DNA of 64,000 bases from positions 690,001 through 754,000 of the forward strand of contig NZ_JAHFVK010000002.1 of assembly GCF_018599195.1 (NCBI RefSeq), written 5' to 3'. Of the stretch, positions 33,273-41,227 are shown in pieces; position 1 is the stretch's first letter, and each line of letters starts with the position of its first letter. Origin of the DNA: Croceibacterium selenioxidans (GTDB taxonomy: Bacteria; Pseudomonadota; Alphaproteobacteria; Sphingomonadales; Sphingomonadaceae). The translations under genes were made by a program, and so were the position numbers. Under the pieces are notes generated by a model, which worked only from the letters and a program-made list of their open reading frames with translations, did not search any database and was not told the DNA's origin.

Positions 33273-34483
33273 CCGTATCGCTCGATCCGGCCACTTGCCA
33301 GCAGGCGCTCGACGGCGTCGGCAGCGGCGTGGCCGCGAGCCTCTATGCGGTCGACTGTGCCGCCACCGCCACCGCGCAGGCCGCGTTCGGACGCCTGTTC
33401 GGTACCGACGGCGCGCTGCTGCCGGTTCTGACGATCCTGCTGACGCTGTTCGTCGCTTTCTTCGCCTTTGCCCTCATCACCGGCCGCTCGAACCTCGGGA
33501 TCGCCTCGCTGACCCCGCGGATGATGACGCTCGGCCTGGTGCTGACCTTCGCCACGAGCTGGATCGCCTACCAGGGTGTGGTGTGGAACCTCGCGGTCGG
33601 CGCGCCCGACCAGATCGCCAGCTTGCTCATGGGCACTCGAGGGTCCGCCACCCAGCTCTTCGCCGGGCGGATCGACGTCGTGTTCAGCGCGCTGATGGAG
33701 GCCGACAACGCCCGAAACGCCGGCGGTGCTGGAGCAGCGGCGGTCTCTACCTTCTCGCCCCCCGGCCTGATGTGGCTGGGAGCGACGCTGCTGCTTCTCG
33801 GCACGGTGGGCATTCTCGCCACCACCCGCATCGCCTTGGCGGTGCTGCTGGCGCTTGGCCCGGTGTTCGTGGTGCTGGCCCTGTTCCCCGCGACCCGTGG
33901 CCTGTTCACCGGCTGGCTCAAGGGCGTGATCATGCTCGCCCTGGCGCCGCTATTCGCAGTGCTCTGCGGCACGCTGATGCTGGAGCTTTCGGTGCCGGTC
34001 CTGCGCACCCTGATCGAAGCCCCCAATGGCGAGATCGACCCGCGCGCGGCCATGGCCTTCTTCGTGATCGGCGCGGTGCACCTGTCGCTGATGATCATGG
34101 CGCTGAAGGTCGCGGGCACCATGGTCGCCGGATGGACCGTGTTCGGCCTGACCGGTTCGGGCAAGGAAGCGAGCGGCGGCTCGACGATGAGCTCGAGCCG
34201 AATTCCACCCGCGCCCCCAGCGATCGCGCCCGCCGCCCAAAGTGCTGCTTCCGCGCCGGCGCCCTCGCGTGAGATCAGGCTGTCCGCCACCACGCCGGTC
34301 GCCGCCAACGACACGACAGGCGGCGCTGCGGGCACCAGCCGCGAGACGCGCATCGTGGGCCCCGGCGCCGTCGCGGCTCCCCAGGCCGCTGCCAGCAGTG
34401 CCAATGCCTCCCTTTCGCGCGCCCGCGGCGTCGGTAGCCGCTTCCGCGCCGTCCCCCATAAAATGCCGGAGACCATCCGATGA
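33269..34483 (+). CDS. virB6: VirB6/TrbL polytopic channel protein
   Basis: 404 residues from a GTG that overlaps the virB4 stop. It has five to six membrane helices, with the conserved TrbL/VirB6 segment RIALAVLLALGPVFVVLALFPATRGLFTGWLKG near residue 200, followed by a long Pro/Ala/Ser-rich cytoplasmic or periplasmic tail. VirB6 lines the inner-membrane channel. The stop overlaps the virB9 start by 4 bases. Confidence 0.92.
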   Translation: MTVSLDPATCQQALDGVGSGVAASLYAVDCAATATAQAAFGRLFGTDGALLPVLTILLTLFVAFFAFALITGRSNLGIASLTPRMMTLGLVLTFATSWIAYQGVVWNLAVGAPDQIASLLMGTRGSATQLFAGRIDVVFSALMEADNARNAGGAGAAAVSTFSPPGLMWLGATLLLLGTVGILATTRIALAVLLALGPVFVVLALFPATRGLFTGWLKGVIMLALAPLFAVLCGTLMLELSVPVLRTLIEAPNGEIDPRAAMAFFVIGAVHLSLMIMALKVAGTMVAGWTVFGLTGSGKEASGGSTMSSSRIPPAPPAIAPAAQSAASAPAPSREIRLSATTPVAANDTTGGAAGTSRETRIVGPGAVAAPQAAASSANASLSRARGVGSRFRAVPHKMPETIR

Positions 34484-35292
34484 ACCGCCCCCTTTTCGCC
34501 GCCGCCCTGCTCGCCGGGTCGGTCCTGCTTCCGGGCGTCGCGCTCGCCGACGACCCGCGTCTGGTCGAGCGGGTCTACGATCCGAACAAGGTCGTGCGCA
34601 TCGAAGGCAAGCCCAACGTCCAGGCCGCGATCCGCTTCGCCGAGGACGAGCATATCGAAAACGTCGCCATCGGGGATTCCAACGCCTGGCAGGTGACGCC
34701 CAACAAGCGCGCGAACTTGCTTTTTGTTAAACCGCTGTCGGAACGAGCGGTGACCAACATGACCGTGGTCACCGACCGCCACACCTACCTGTTCGACCTC
34801 GTCGCCAGCCCGGCGGCGCGCAATCCGATCTATGTTCTCGCCTTCAAGTATCCTGAGGAAGAGGCGGCCGTTCAGCAGGCCGATGCCGAGGCGGTGGTAC
34901 CGCAAGCGCCCAACGCCGTCGAAGTGGCCGCGGTCAGCGATCCTTACGCCGTGGTCGACCCCGCAGAGCTCAACTTCGCCTGGCAGAGTTCGGGTGACGC
35001 CTCCCTGCTGCCGGCGCAAGTCTATGACGACGGAGAGGCGACGTTCCTCACCTGGGCCCCGGGCTCCACGCTGCCCGCGATCCTGGTCAAGGATTACGAA
35101 GGCACCGAAGGCCCGGTCAACTTCGCGGTGCGCGGCGATGTCATCGTGGTCGACGGCGTGCCGCGCGAGATCGTCCTGCGCGCCGGGGACGACATGGCCA
35201 AGCTCGCCAATCGCGGACCCGCTCGTGCGCCCAAACAGGCCCAACCGGGGATCGCCCGCGCCAATGGCCAGCCCGCCACGGAGGTGAAGTGA
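34480..35292 (+). CDS. virB9: VirB9/TrbG outer-membrane core component
   Basis: 270 residues with a signal peptide ending ALA. It has the VirB9/CagX layout: N-terminal VYDPNKVVRIEGKPNVQAAIRF, TYLFDLVAS, an Ala/Val-rich linker, then LNFAWQSSGDASLLPAQVYDDGEATFLTW and FAVRGDVIVVDGVPREIVLR. VirB9 forms the outer-membrane core with VirB7 and VirB10. No VirB7-like lipoprotein is seen. Confidence 0.93.
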   Translation: MNRPLFAAALLAGSVLLPGVALADDPRLVERVYDPNKVVRIEGKPNVQAAIRFAEDEHIENVAIGDSNAWQVTPNKRANLLFVKPLSERAVTNMTVVTDRHTYLFDLVASPAARNPIYVLAFKYPEEEAAVQQADAEAVVPQAPNAVEVAAVSDPYAVVDPAELNFAWQSSGDASLLPAQVYDDGEATFLTWAPGSTLPAILVKDYEGTEGPVNFAVRGDVIVVDGVPREIVLRAGDDMAKLANRGPARAPKQAQPGIARANGQPATEVK

Positions 35293-36392
35293 TGAAGCTC
35301 GCCATGCGTCTTCCCGAGAAAGGCCGGGCCGCTGCCGCCAACGACCCGCGTGACGAGGCCTCGGCCGAAGTCATCGACTTGGCCAGCCGCACTGCCTATC
35401 CGGTCGTCGCCCAGCGCAAGGGCCGCTCCGACGCGCTCGGCCTTGCGGCCGGTGTCGGCTTCGTCGCCCTGCTCGGTGCCGCGACGCTGTGGGGTCTCAA
35501 CACCACGCGCATAGGCGACGAGCAGCAGGCCGCCGCGCCCCAGCCCGCCGCGCCCGCACCGTTCGTGGCGCCGCCTCCGGCGCAACCGGCTCCGGTTGCC
35601 GCTCCGGTTGCGCAGCCGGACCCCGCCCCGGCGCCGGTCCTGGCGCAAGTCCCGGGCATGGCGGCCATGCCGGTCACCAACCCTTATTCCTCGCCGACGC
35701 TGGTGTTCGATGCCAGCTCGCTCCCGGTGCCGATTGCCGAGGCGATTGCGGAGGCCACCGCGGCAGGCCAGGCCGAAGGCCGACCCCAGGGTGACGACTT
35801 CGCCAGCCGCATCGGCGGCGTAGGTGGCGGTCCGACGCAGGCGCGCAACGACATCGACCCCAAGACCACGGTCACCCAGGGCACGCTGATCCCGGCGGTG
35901 CTGGAGACCGCGATCAACACCGACGTGCCCGGTTTCGTCCGCGCGGTGGTGAGCCAGGACGTGCGCAGCTTCGACGGCACCCGCGTGCTCGTCCCGCGCA
36001 GTTCTCGCTTGATTGGCCAATACCAGTCGGGCCTCCAGGCCGGGCAGAAGCGCGCTTATGTGATCTGGACCCGGCTGATCCGTCCGGACGGCGTCTCGGT
36101 CGCGCTCGCGTCTCCGGGCACCGCCTATGACGGTTCGGGCGGGTTGCCGGGCAAGGTCGACACGCACTTCTTCCAGCGCTTCGGCTCTGCGATCCTGCTG
36201 TCGGTCATCGGGGGGCTCGCCGCGAGCAGCACCAGCGGCGCTTCGGTGATCGTCGGCGGTGGCCAGACCGCGGCTTCGACGGCGCTGCAGCAGAACGGCC
36301 AGATCTCACCCACGGTGCGCGTACGCCCGGGCGAGCCGATCCGGGTCGTCACCGCGCGCGATCTCGACTTCTCGACCGCCCCGCGCCTTTAG
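35292..36392 (+). CDS. virB10: VirB10/TrbI-type energy-transducing core protein
   Basis: About 366 residues; the ATG at 35292 overlaps the virB9 stop by one base. A short cytoplasmic tail and one membrane helix near residue 50 precede a Pro/Ala/Gln-rich periplasmic linker. The C-terminal TrbI domain has TQGTLIPAVLETAINTDVPGFVRAVV, DVRSFDGTRVLVPRSSRLIG and KVDTHFFQRFGSAILLSVIGG. VirB10 spans the envelope and couples inner-membrane ATPases to the outer-membrane pore. Confidence 0.95.
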   Translation: MKLAMRLPEKGRAAAANDPRDEASAEVIDLASRTAYPVVAQRKGRSDALGLAAGVGFVALLGAATLWGLNTTRIGDEQQAAAPQPAAPAPFVAPPPAQPAPVAAPVAQPDPAPAPVLAQVPGMAAMPVTNPYSSPTLVFDASSLPVPIAEAIAEATAAGQAEGRPQGDDFASRIGGVGGGPTQARNDIDPKTTVTQGTLIPAVLETAINTDVPGFVRAVVSQDVRSFDGTRVLVPRSSRLIGQYQSGLQAGQKRAYVIWTRLIRPDGVSVALASPGTAYDGSGGLPGKVDTHFFQRFGSAILLSVIGGLAASSTSGASVIVGGGQTAASTALQQNGQISPTVRVRPGEPIRVVTARDLDFSTAPRL

Positions 36393-36399
36393 ATCTGCG

Positions 36400-37404
36400 A
36401 TGAGCGCCCGCGTCCATCCCCTGCCGACTCCGGCCGAAGCGCCGCCGGCTCCGGTCAGCGGCAGTGTCTACCTCGACGCCTATCTGGCCCCGTTCAGCGA
36501 GTGGCTGGCGCGCGACACGGTGACCGAGATCCTGGTCAATCGTCCCGGCGAGGTCTGGATCGAGGACGCCGCGCATCCCGGGATGCAGCGGATCGAAACC
36601 GCGGCGATCGACGACAAGCTGGTCCAGCGGCTGGCGGAACAGGTCGCCCGGGTCAGTCACCAGGGCATCAACCGCGAGCATCCCCTGCTCGGCGCCACGC
36701 TGCCCGACGGCGCTCGTATCCAGGTCTGCGGCCCGCCCGCGACACGCAAGCACTGGGCTCTGGCCATTCGCCGCCACCGTCGGCTCGACTTACCGCTCGA
36801 TGCTTACGACACCGGGCCGCTGCAGCCGGTGCGCGAGCCGGTGCTGCCCGATCCGGTGGCCGAGCCGGTCGCGTTCCTGCGCGCCGCCATCGCCGCGCGC
36901 AAGACGATCCTGATTTCCGGCGGCACCTCGACCGGCAAGACCACTTTCCTCAACGCCATGCTCGGGGAGATCCCTCGGCACGAGCGCGTCGTGCTGGTCG
37001 AAGACACCGCCGAGCTGCGCCTCCCGGGCGCCAACGGCGTCGGGCTGATCGCGGTCAAGGGCGAGCTTGGCGAGGCGCGGGTCACCGCCAACGAACTGCT
37101 CCAGTCGGCGCTGCGCCTGCGTCCCGACCGCATCGTGCTCGGTGAACTGCGCGGGGCGGAGAGCGTCTCGTTCCTGCGGGCGATCAACACCGGCCATCCC
37201 GGCAGCTTTTCGACCATCCACGCCAACTCCCCGCGCGGCGCGCTGGAACAGCTCGCGCTGATGGTCATGCAGACCGGCATCGGCCTCACTCGAACCGACA
37301 CGGTCGCCTATGCCGCTTCGGTGATCGATATCGTGGTCCAGCTCGACCGCATCGAAGGCAAGCGCGGGATCAGCGCGATTGCCTGGAGCAAGGACCTGGC
37401 CTGA
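36400..37404 (+). CDS. virB11: VirB11-type hexameric ATPase
   Basis: 334 residues from the ATG at 36400, 7 bases after virB10. It is a GspE/VirB11 ATPase with Walker A GGTSTGKTT (about residues 174-182), an Asp box VLVEDTAEL, Walker B LRPDRIVLGELRGAES and the His box GHPGSFSTIHAN. VirB11 acts with VirB4 at the cytoplasmic face. It is the last gene of the operon; the VirD4 coupling protein usually expected nearby is absent. The next gene is convergent, 8 bases away. Confidence 0.95.
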   Translation: MSARVHPLPTPAEAPPAPVSGSVYLDAYLAPFSEWLARDTVTEILVNRPGEVWIEDAAHPGMQRIETAAIDDKLVQRLAEQVARVSHQGINREHPLLGATLPDGARIQVCGPPATRKHWALAIRRHRRLDLPLDAYDTGPLQPVREPVLPDPVAEPVAFLRAAIAARKTILISGGTSTGKTTFLNAMLGEIPRHERVVLVEDTAELRLPGANGVGLIAVKGELGEARVTANELLQSALRLRPDRIVLGELRGAESVSFLRAINTGHPGSFSTIHANSPRGALEQLALMVMQTGIGLTRTDTVAYAASVIDIVVQLDRIEGKRGISAIAWSKDLA

Positions 37405-37411
37405 GAGCCAG

Positions 37412-38548
37412 CTAGCCCTTCCGGAAGGGCGTCCGCTCTCCGAGGTATAGCTGGTCCTGGGCAATGCCTGCCCGCTCCCGCTCGAGGAAATCGGACACCG
37501 CCGCGCGGAAGCCCGGGTCGGAGATGTAGTGCATCGAGCAGGTTTGCACCGGCTCGTAGCCGCGCGCCAGCTTGTGTCCCCCCTGCGCCCCGGCCTCGAC
37601 CCTGGCGAGCCCTCGCTCGATCGCGGCGTCAATCGCCTGATAGTAACACAGCTCGAAATGCAGGAAGGGCTTGTCGACGACGCAGCCCCAGTAGCGCCCG
37701 TAGATCGCCTCCTCGCCGATGAAGTTGAGCGCCCCGGCAATCGGCTGACCGCCTTCGAACGCCAGCATCAGCAGGACCTGTTCGCCCATCCGCTCGGCGA
37801 AGAGGTCGAAAGCGGAGCGGGTCAGATAGGGATGGCCCCATTTGCGCGAGCCGGTGTCCTGGTAGAACAGCCAGAAGGCATCCCAATGCTCAGGCCTGAT
37901 CTCCGCCCCGATCAGCGCCCGGATCTCCACGCCCTCCTGCGCCGCCTGACGCTCCTTGCGGATGGCCTTGCGTTTGCGCGACGCGAGTTCGCCGAGGAAG
38001 TCCTCGAATGTGGCGTATCCGCGGTTGTGCCAGTGGAACTGGATGTCGTTACGGGGAAGCCAGCCCGCCTGCGCGAACAGCGGGACCTGAGCGGGTTCGA
38101 CGAAGGTCGCGTGCGCCGAAGAAAATCCGAGCTGCCGGCACACGCGTTGCGCCGCTTGCAGCAGGGGCGCGGCGTAGGCCGGGTCCGATAGCAGCAAGCG
38201 CGGCCCGGTCGCCGGAGTGAACGGCGCGGCGATCTGCAGCTTCGGGTAATAGGCGCCTCCGGCCCGTTCCCATGCGTCGGCCCAGGCATGATCGAACACG
38301 TATTCACCCTGGCTGTGACCCTTGGCGTAGGCGGGGAGCGCGGCAAGCAGGTGCCCCGCTCCATCCTCGATCACCAGCGGCGCGGGCGTCCATCCCGTTC
38401 CCGGCCCGACGCTTTCGGAGTCCTCGAGCGCGGTGAGAAAGGCATGCGACATGAAGGGATTGCCGCTGCCGGCGAGCGCGTCCCAGTCCTCTGCGGGGAG
38501 CGAGCCCACCGAGGGAACCATGCGGACTGTGAGGTCGGCGTCTGCCAT
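37412..38548 (-). CDS. FemAB-like GNAT acyltransferase (DUF482, COG3146)
   Basis: 378 residues. It matches the DUF482 family annotated as putative peptidoglycan-related acyltransferases: N-terminal DWDALAGSGNPFMSHAFLTALEDS, KRKAIRKERQ, FYQDTGSRKWGHPYLTRSAFDLF and GALNFIGEEAIYGRYWGCVVDKPFLHFELCYYQAIDAAI, ending YLGERTPFRKG. The FemAB-like fold suggests an aminoacyl or acyl transfer, but the acceptor is not known. It is on the minus strand after the GDPD gene, separated by a palindromic repeat pair. Confidence 0.9.
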   Translation of the reverse strand: MADADLTVRMVPSVGSLPAEDWDALAGSGNPFMSHAFLTALEDSESVGPGTGWTPAPLVIEDGAGHLLAALPAYAKGHSQGEYVFDHAWADAWERAGGAYYPKLQIAAPFTPATGPRLLLSDPAYAAPLLQAAQRVCRQLGFSSAHATFVEPAQVPLFAQAGWLPRNDIQFHWHNRGYATFEDFLGELASRKRKAIRKERQAAQEGVEIRALIGAEIRPEHWDAFWLFYQDTGSRKWGHPYLTRSAFDLFAERMGEQVLLMLAFEGGQPIAGALNFIGEEAIYGRYWGCVVDKPFLHFELCYYQAIDAAIERGLARVEAGAQGGHKLARGYEPVQTCSMHYISDPGFRAAVSDFLERERAGIAQDQLYLGERTPFRKG

Positions 38549-38603
38549 TGGGCGGAGTCTAGGGATTAACGGGCTTCGATTGAACCCTGTGTGTTTCCGG
38601 CAT

Positions 38604-38696
38604 GTGGTTCGACAAGCTCATCCCGAACGGAATTTGGTGATCAAGAGGAATTTGCTGACTCACTCACTCCGTTCGTCCTGAGCTTGTCGAAGGACG
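38604..38696. repeat. REP-like inverted repeat pair
   Basis: TTCGACAAGCTCATCCCGAA (38608-38627) and its inverted match TTCGTCCTGAGCTTGTCGAA (38671-38690) flank about 43 bases. The same core recurs at 43461-43530. It is a dispersed palindromic repeat typical of sphingomonads and may form a long hairpin in the transcript. It overlaps the 3' end of the GDPD gene. Confidence 0.75.
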
Positions 38697-39445
38697 CCGG
38701 CGCAACCCTCGCCTTCCGCGATCGCCGTAGCGGCACTGGCTGCCGCCCTTTCCGCCAGAGCGGCGCTACGGACGGTCCAGGTCAGCAACGGCAATCCGCG
38801 CCGCTGCTGCCTTTCGGCGAAGCAGCTCGGGAGGTTGCGCACGTCGTAGGCGAGGAACTCCGGCTTTCCGCGCCAAAGGGACAGGCGGCGGGCCGCTGCG
38901 CCGGAATCGGATTCGCTGATGACGAGCCCTTGCACAGTGGCGGGCGCGTGGCGTGCGAACCAGTGGCCGACGCGCGGATCGAAGCTCATCACCGCGTGGG
39001 GACCGGCATATTCCTGGAGGTCTCGCACAATAGCGCGACAGAGCCCGTCGACCGGCATTCCGCGCCCAGTCTTGACCTCGATCAGCAAAGGCACGCGCCC
39101 GCCGATCTGCTCCAGCAACTGTCGCAAGGCGGGAATCCTGTCGCTCGAGCCGGTGAGCCCGATCTGGCCGAGCTCCGCCGCCGTTCGTCGGGCGACCGGA
39201 CCACGCTCCCCCGTCAGCCGGTCCAACTCGAAGTCGTGGAACACCACCGCCCGGCCATCGGCAGTCAGTTGTACGTCGCATTCGATGCCGAGCCCCGCTG
39301 CGAGGGCGCGTTCGAAGGCCGTGGGAGAATTCTCGACCGCACCCGGCCCGTGCAGCCCGCGATGCGCGTAGGCGCCCCTCGTCAACCAGCCCACCCGCGC
39401 CGCATCGGGCGCGGGGGCCAGCCAGCGATCAAGGCTTGAGAGCAA
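38660..39445 (-). CDS. Glycerophosphodiester phosphodiesterase
   Basis: 261 residues. GDPD motifs are clear: RGAYAHRGLHGPGAVENSPTAFERALA with the catalytic His, GIECDVQLTADGRAVVFHDFELDRLTG with metal-binding Glu/Asp and the second His, and VPLLIEVKTGRG. It hydrolyses glycerophosphodiesters to glycerol-3-phosphate and an alcohol. It begins inside the end of the RidA gene (17-base overlap), so it is in the same operon. The C-terminal residues are encoded by the palindromic repeat at 38604-38696, which may have shifted the original stop. Confidence 0.93.
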   Translation of the reverse strand: MLSSLDRWLAPAPDAARVGWLTRGAYAHRGLHGPGAVENSPTAFERALAAGLGIECDVQLTADGRAVVFHDFELDRLTGERGPVARRTAAELGQIGLTGSSDRIPALRQLLEQIGGRVPLLIEVKTGRGMPVDGLCRAIVRDLQEYAGPHAVMSFDPRVGHWFARHAPATVQGLVISESDSGAAARRLSLWRGKPEFLAYDVRNLPSCFAERQQRRGLPLLTWTVRSAALAERAAASAATAIAEGEGCAGVLRQAQDERSE

Positions 39446-39887
39446 CGATCGCGTCCACCTCGACGGCCGCGCCTAGCGGGAGAACGGGCACACCGACCGC
39501 GGCACGGGCGTGCCGCCCGGCCTCGCCGAACACCTCGGCCATCAGATCGGAGGCGCCGTTGGCCACCTTGGCCTGGTCGGTGAAGTCGGCAGTCGAATTC
39601 ACAAACGCCCCGAGCTTGACGATCCGCTCTACCCGGTCGAGAGAGCCGAGCGCAGCCTGAAGCTGGCTGAGGATCATGACCCCGCAGGCCCGCGCGGCGG
39701 CAAGGCCCTGTTCCAGCGTCACGCTCTCGCCCAGGCGGCCGGTCGCGAGCTGGCCGCCGATGAAGGGTAACTGCCCCGAAACGTAGGCCGTGTTGCCCGA
39801 CACGACGACCGGGACGTAGGACGCAACCGGCGCGGCGGCGGGCGGAAGGGTGATGCCGAGTTCGGCAAGGCGGGCCTCGATGCTCAT
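39429..39887 (-). CDS. RidA/YjgF family protein
   Basis: 152 residues from the ATG at 39887, whose start overlaps the HAD gene stop by 4 bases. The Rid fold is recognised by NTAYVSGQLPFIGGQLATGRLGE, ACGVMILSQLQAALGSLDRVERIVKLGAFVNSTADF and ARAAVGVPVLPLGAAVEVDAIVAL; the key Arg in the last element (HARAAVGV) is present. RidA-type proteins deaminate reactive enamine/imine intermediates, but this subgroup with an N-terminal ITLPPAAAPVASYVP extension has uncertain activity. Confidence 0.92.
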   Translation of the reverse strand: MSIEARLAELGITLPPAAAPVASYVPVVVSGNTAYVSGQLPFIGGQLATGRLGESVTLEQGLAAARACGVMILSQLQAALGSLDRVERIVKLGAFVNSTADFTDQAKVANGASDLMAEVFGEAGRHARAAVGVPVLPLGAAVEVDAIVALKP

Positions 39888-40513
39888 GACCGCGTCCCAT
39901 GCAACGTTTCTAGCACCCACGGCAAGGCCTCCGCCCAGGTGTCGAGCCGCGCGTGGGCGTGCCCGGACTGGAGCGCGCAGGGGATATGCGGAGCCACCGC
40001 AGGCTCTCCGCAGAAGTGTAGCCGGGACACGTGTGGCAGCAGTCCCGCAGCCGACTCATGATGCTTGGCGATATCGTCGATGAAGACCACGCGATCGGCC
40101 CCGTACTGCTCGACGATCCGTCGCAGGGCCTCTCCCTTCGGGCCCTGGTTGGTGAACACCGGCAGCTCGATCCCATGCGTGAGCAACTGCTGCGCCCGCC
40201 CGTCACGGTACTTGTCGAGCAGGTTGGTCAGTACCACGACGTCGGCTTCGCGCTTGAGCTCAGCCATGGCCGCGGCGGCGCCTTCTATTTCGGTCTGCCG
40301 GTCGAACTCGGTGTCGAAGAAGCCCTGCAGCAGGCGCCAGACGTCGTCCTCCGCCACCAGATCGCCGCTTTCCTTGCGTTTCATCGACTGGACGAACGGA
40401 TCGCCCTCGAGCCGGAAATCGATGCCGTGATCTTCGCCCAGCCAGTCACGGAAGTGCCGCACCATGTGCAGCAGCACTTCGTCGCAATCGGTTACCACCA
40501 GAGGCCGCGTCAT
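39884..40513 (-). CDS. HAD-superfamily hydrolase
   Basis: 209 residues from the ATG at 40513. HAD-like order: VVTDCDEVLLHMVRHF, in which the first Asp is the expected nucleophile but the usual DxD is DCD, VVLTNLLDKYRDGRAQQL with the motif II Thr, a motif III Lys in NQGPKGEALRRI and FIDDIAKHHESAAG for motif IV. It is probably a small phosphatase of unknown substrate. The start overlaps the stop of the DUF3572 gene by 4 bases. Confidence 0.85.
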   Translation of the reverse strand: MTRPLVVTDCDEVLLHMVRHFRDWLGEDHGIDFRLEGDPFVQSMKRKESGDLVAEDDVWRLLQGFFDTEFDRQTEIEGAAAAMAELKREADVVVLTNLLDKYRDGRAQQLLTHGIELPVFTNQGPKGEALRRIVEQYGADRVVFIDDIAKHHESAAGLLPHVSRLHFCGEPAVAPHIPCALQSGHAHARLDTWAEALPWVLETLHGTRS

Positions 40514-40785
40514 AGGCCAATCCTGTCGCGCATGCCTGCCAGGACCGCCGGCTCTACTCCGAGCGACTCGGCCGCCGCGATCAAATCCGGCTCGTGCGCA
40601 CAAAGGAAATCCAGCACCGCCCGCTGGGTTGCCGCGCTGCCAACCGTCTCGCGCAAAATTTCCGGCGTCAGGCCGGTGAGGTCCAGGAAACGCTGGGCGC
40701 GTGCCGAGTCGCTGAGGATCCAGGCCAGGGCCGTAAGGGCCGTCCCAGACGGCTCCTTAAACGTATCTTCACGACCGTTAATAAT
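40510..40785 (-). CDS. DUF3572 family protein, apparently with a non-standard start codon
   Basis: An open frame on the minus strand from a TAA at about 40807 to the TGA at 40510. Its sequence includes TALAWILSDSARAQRFLDLTGL, EILRETVGSAATQRAVLDFLCAHEPDLIAAAESLGVEPA and MRDRIGL, which I recognise as the DUF3572 family. No ATG, GTG or TTG occurs before the conserved region; the best candidates are the ATT at 40785 or 40782, or the CTG at 40791, behind GGAAG. The stop overlaps the HAD gene start by 4 bases, so it is the first gene of the DUF3572-HAD-RidA-GDPD operon. The start coordinate is uncertain. Confidence 0.75.
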   Translation of the reverse strand: MINGREDTFKEPSGTALTALAWILSDSARAQRFLDLTGLTPEILRETVGSAATQRAVLDFLCAHEPDLIAAAESLGVEPAVLAGMRDRIGL

Positions 40786-40858
40786 TGTCAGACTTCCATT
40801 AAGGGGTTAGTAGATAAACGATCTTCCGATTGGGGCCGGTAGATCATATGGGGGCCGC

Positions 40859-41227
40859 ATGACGAAACGCATTCTCGTTGTCGAGGACAACGATCTGAAC
40901 CGAAAGCTTTTTTGCGACGTTCTGACTGCCAGTGGTTTCGCCGTCGAACCCGTAGCTGACGGCAATGTCGCCATCGAGCGAGCGCGAAGCTTTATCCCCA
41001 ATCTGGTCGTGATGGACATCCAGCTGCAGGAAGTCTCCGGCCTCGATCTTATCGCCAGCCTCAAGAAGGACTCGATTCTCGCCGACGTCCCCGTTCTCGC
41101 CGTGACGGCCTATGCCGGCAAGGGCGACGAAGAACGGATTCGCGAAGTCGGCGCCGAAGGCTATCTCGCCAAGCCGGTTTCGATCGGCCCGTTCATGGCC
41201 GCGGTGAAGGGTCTGGTGGGTCAGTAA
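40859..41227 (+). CDS. divK: DivK-type single-domain response regulator
   Basis: 122 residues, a receiver domain only. Acidic pocket E9/D10, phosphoacceptor D53 in VVMDIQLQEVSGLDL, conserved T83 in LAVTAYAGKGDEERIRE, and K105 in YLAKPVS. The sequence closely follows Caulobacter DivK (VEDNDLNRKLFCDVL, TAYA-KGDEERIR). DivK controls the CtrA cell-cycle network through DivJ/PleC. The gene is divergent from the DUF3572 operon and its stop overlaps the convergent next gene by 7 bases. Confidence 0.92.
   Translation: MTKRILVVEDNDLNRKLFCDVLTASGFAVEPVADGNVAIERARSFIPNLVVMDIQLQEVSGLDLIASLKKDSILADVPVLAVTAYAGKGDEERIREVGAEGYLAKPVSIGPFMAAVKGLVGQ

Noticed and set aside
29541-37404. Type IV operon as part of a conjugative or integrative element
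   Set aside because: There is no relaxase, coupling protein, integrase, origin of transfer or attachment site in sight.
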